A stretch of 6,813 bases of DNA from Candidatus Woesearchaeota archaeon (GTDB lineage Archaea > Nanobdellota > Nanobdellia > Woesearchaeales > UBA12501), in contig JAPLZS010000094.1 in assembly GCA_026394915.1 (NCBI GenBank), positions 898-7,710 of the forward strand, given 5' to 3'. Numbering within the stretch: the first letter of the stretch is position 1; every line of letters starts with the position of its first letter. The notes under the pieces are model-generated. The model ran no database searches. It was given only the letters and a program-made list of their open reading frames with translations, and was not told where the DNA came from. This document shows positions 5,823-6,813 of this stretch, one piece after another. The position numbers and the translations under genes were made by a program.

Positions 5823-5836
5823 TAGTTACACCTCTT
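5823..5836 (-). repeat. Right arm of the imperfect inverted repeat at the truncated GNAT end
   Basis: TAGTTACACCTCTT on the plus strand, complementary to 5706-5720. This arm covers the last codons and stop of the shortened GNAT gene (KEEV-stop), exactly where that protein departs from its family's usual length, so the repeat may mark a rearrangement joint. Confidence 0.6.
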
Positions 5837-6272
5837 CTTTTGCATGCAATTTGTCAATCAAACGTTTTGAGTCATTATTCTGCTTTGCACAGCTCACTAA
5901 AATCTTGTTCAGCTTTAATTTCCTGAAACCAAAATCCAAGACAAGCTTTGCAGCTTCAATTGCATAACCTTTTCTCCTGTAAGGTTTCCCTAACCAATAA
6001 CCGAGTTCTGCACGATTGTCTCTCTTGTCTAATCTTATCAGGCTAACGCCACCTATCATTTCGTCATTAAGAGTTATTGCGAATGGATATTCTTCTTTTT
6101 TTCTTATATTATAATTTGAACTTTTTATGAAATTTTTAGCATCTTTTAATTTATAAGGGCAAGGTATACGTGTGAATCTGCTGACAGTCTTGTCATTAGC
6201 CAATTCTGCAAGGCGTCTTTCATCTTTCTTTAAGTATGGCCTTAATACAATCCTTTTTCCTTTTAGTTCCAT
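5826..6272 (-). CDS. RimJ/RimL-type GNAT acetyltransferase, C-terminally shortened
   Basis: This 148-residue GNAT protein would transfer an acetyl group from acetyl-CoA to an amino group; the substrate cannot be told. It has the RimJ/RimL opening [19 protein letters not shown], the [21 protein letters not shown] segment with the acetyl-CoA pyrophosphate loop R99-x-x-G102-x-A104, and the motif-B NNDSKRL at 132-138. It stops at KLHAKEEV, where relatives usually continue for another 25-35 residues (KEEGVL and two strands), so it is probably truncated and may be inactive. It starts one base after the gatA stop and lies between gatA and gatB. It is clearly more AT-rich than its neighbours: 31 G+C of 120 bases at 6061-6180, against 30 of 60 in gatB at 5161-5220. 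That points to recent acquisition. Confidence 0.8.
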   Translation of the reverse strand: MELKGKRIVLRPYLKKDERRLAELANDKTVSRFTRIPCPYKLKDAKNFIKSSNYNIRKKEEYPFAITLNDEMIGGVSLIRLDKRDNRAELGYWLGKPYRRKGYAIEAAKLVLDFGFRKLKLNKILVSCAKQNNDSKRLIDKLHAKEEV

Positions 6273-6273
6273 T

Positions 6274-6813
6274 TTATTTCGCCTTCACGCTGCTTCCTGC
6301 CTGCAGTATCTTGCCTTCTTTTAGGTGGTCTCCGATGAGCATCATTCCGACTGGCAATTCCTTGCCTTCTTTCTTCTCAAAGCCCACAGGCACATTGAGA
6401 TGAGGCAATCCTGCGAGATTAGGGCCCACTGTGAGTATGTCAATCATGTAATTCTGCAATAGGCTTAGTTTTTTTATCTCATCAAACTTAGGAGGAAGTA
6501 TTGGCACAGTCGGAGACACCAGTACATCATATTTCTTGAACAATGCCTTGTATTCCTGGATTATCTTTGTCCTCACTTTCATCGCCTTCATGTAATAAGC
6601 ATCCCTGAAGCCAGCCATCCTTGCGAATGTTCCGATCATTATCCTTCTTTTTGCCTCTTTGCCAAAGTGCATGCTCCTTACTTTTGTGAAATACTCATTG
6701 AAGCTTCCTTCAAGCTTCTCATGCTTTCCATACCTCATTCCGCAGTATTTCTGAAGGTTAGTTGATGATTCTGATGTTGCGATGAGATAATAAACAGAAA
6801 GCCCGTATTTGAT
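6274..6813 (-). CDS. gatA: Aspartyl/glutamyl-tRNA(Asn/Gln) amidotransferase subunit A, C-terminal part
   Basis: GatA is the glutaminase of the GatCAB complex; it releases ammonia from glutamine for use by GatB. The gene runs off the right edge and only the last 179 residues are here, so the Ser-cisSer-Lys catalytic residues are outside the window. The visible part is diagnostic: GLSVYYLIATSESSTNLQKY then GMRYG matches the family 'YYiiApaEaSSNLaRydGvRYG'. It is followed by IGTFARMAGFRDAYYMKA, DVLVSPTVPILPP, NLAGLPHLNVPVGF and PVGMMLIGDHLKEGKILQAGS. The protein ends at VKAK, a little earlier than many homologues, which carry a further helix. The frame is open to the edge. It leads an operon-like minus-strand run with the GNAT gene and gatB. 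No gatC is seen in the window. Confidence 0.92.
   Translation of the reverse strand: MKYGLSVYYLIATSESSTNLQKYCGMRYGKHEKLEGSFNEYFTKVRSMHFGKEAKRRIMIGTFARMAGFRDAYYMKAMKVRTKIIQEYKALFKKYDVLVSPTVPILPPKFDEIKKLSLLQNYMIDILTVGPNLAGLPHLNVPVGFEKKEGKELPVGMMLIGDHLKEGKILQAGSSVKAK

Noticed and set aside
5706..5836. Miniature transposon (MITE) bounded by the 14-base inverted repeat
   Set aside because: No target-site duplication is visible at the outer edges, and the inside is a recognisable piece of a dehydrogenase gene, so a rearrangement joint is the better reading.
6695..6722. Imperfect palindrome with two AAGCTT sites
   Set aside because: It lies within the conserved gatA coding sequence (KLEGSFNEYF) and is explained by codon choice.

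Overview
The window reads as a compact archaeal genome fragment, most likely from a DPANN-type lineage such as Woesearchaeota or Pacearchaeota. That placement is inferred from gene content and not from any marker-gene comparison. The archaeal signals are an Era/Ras-like GTPase next to a DUF2073 protein and a DUF2072-type zinc ribbon (the OapABC/ArvABC set), TATA-box promoters with very short leaders and GGTG/GTGAT-type ribosome binding sites, a Mre11 nuclease, and genes for the archaeal/bacterial tRNA-dependent amidotransferase (GatA, GatB). Genes are tightly packed and read normally in the standard code.

Layout. Positions 1-1211 (minus strand) carry arvA, arvB and the first 12 residues of arvC, a set linked in Haloferax to extracellular-vesicle formation and to a replication-origin neighbourhood. 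A short AT-rich divergent promoter region (1212-1341) separates this from a plus-strand pair at 1342-2602. That pair is a helical protein with a C-terminal helix-turn-helix-like segment, followed one base later by a PIN-domain nuclease; it resembles an enlarged toxin-antitoxin pair. Next come a small basic tail-anchored membrane protein (2685-2987) and a Mre11-like nuclease (3008-4249), with no rad50 adjacent.

Converging on mre11 from the right is the minus-strand gat region: gatA (3' part, running off the window edge), a short GNAT acetyltransferase, a decayed fragment of an isopropylmalate/isocitrate dehydrogenase gene, and gatB. gatB is split into two frames near 4760-4787. The GNAT gene and the dehydrogenase scrap appear to be foreign or residual DNA lodged between gatA and gatB: the GNAT is more AT-rich than its neighbours and lacks its expected C-terminus.

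The most striking signal is a perfect 35-bp inverted repeat shared by two unrelated convergent genes, mre11 (4036-4070) and gatB (4724-4758). It is read in the same frame in both, giving the same 11 residues SRLDAEVIAEE, and the gatB copy lies directly beside the gatB frameshift. This suggests a local template-switch or gene-conversion event, or an assembly error, and it can be tested. No tRNA, rRNA, CRISPR array or insertion sequence was recognised.
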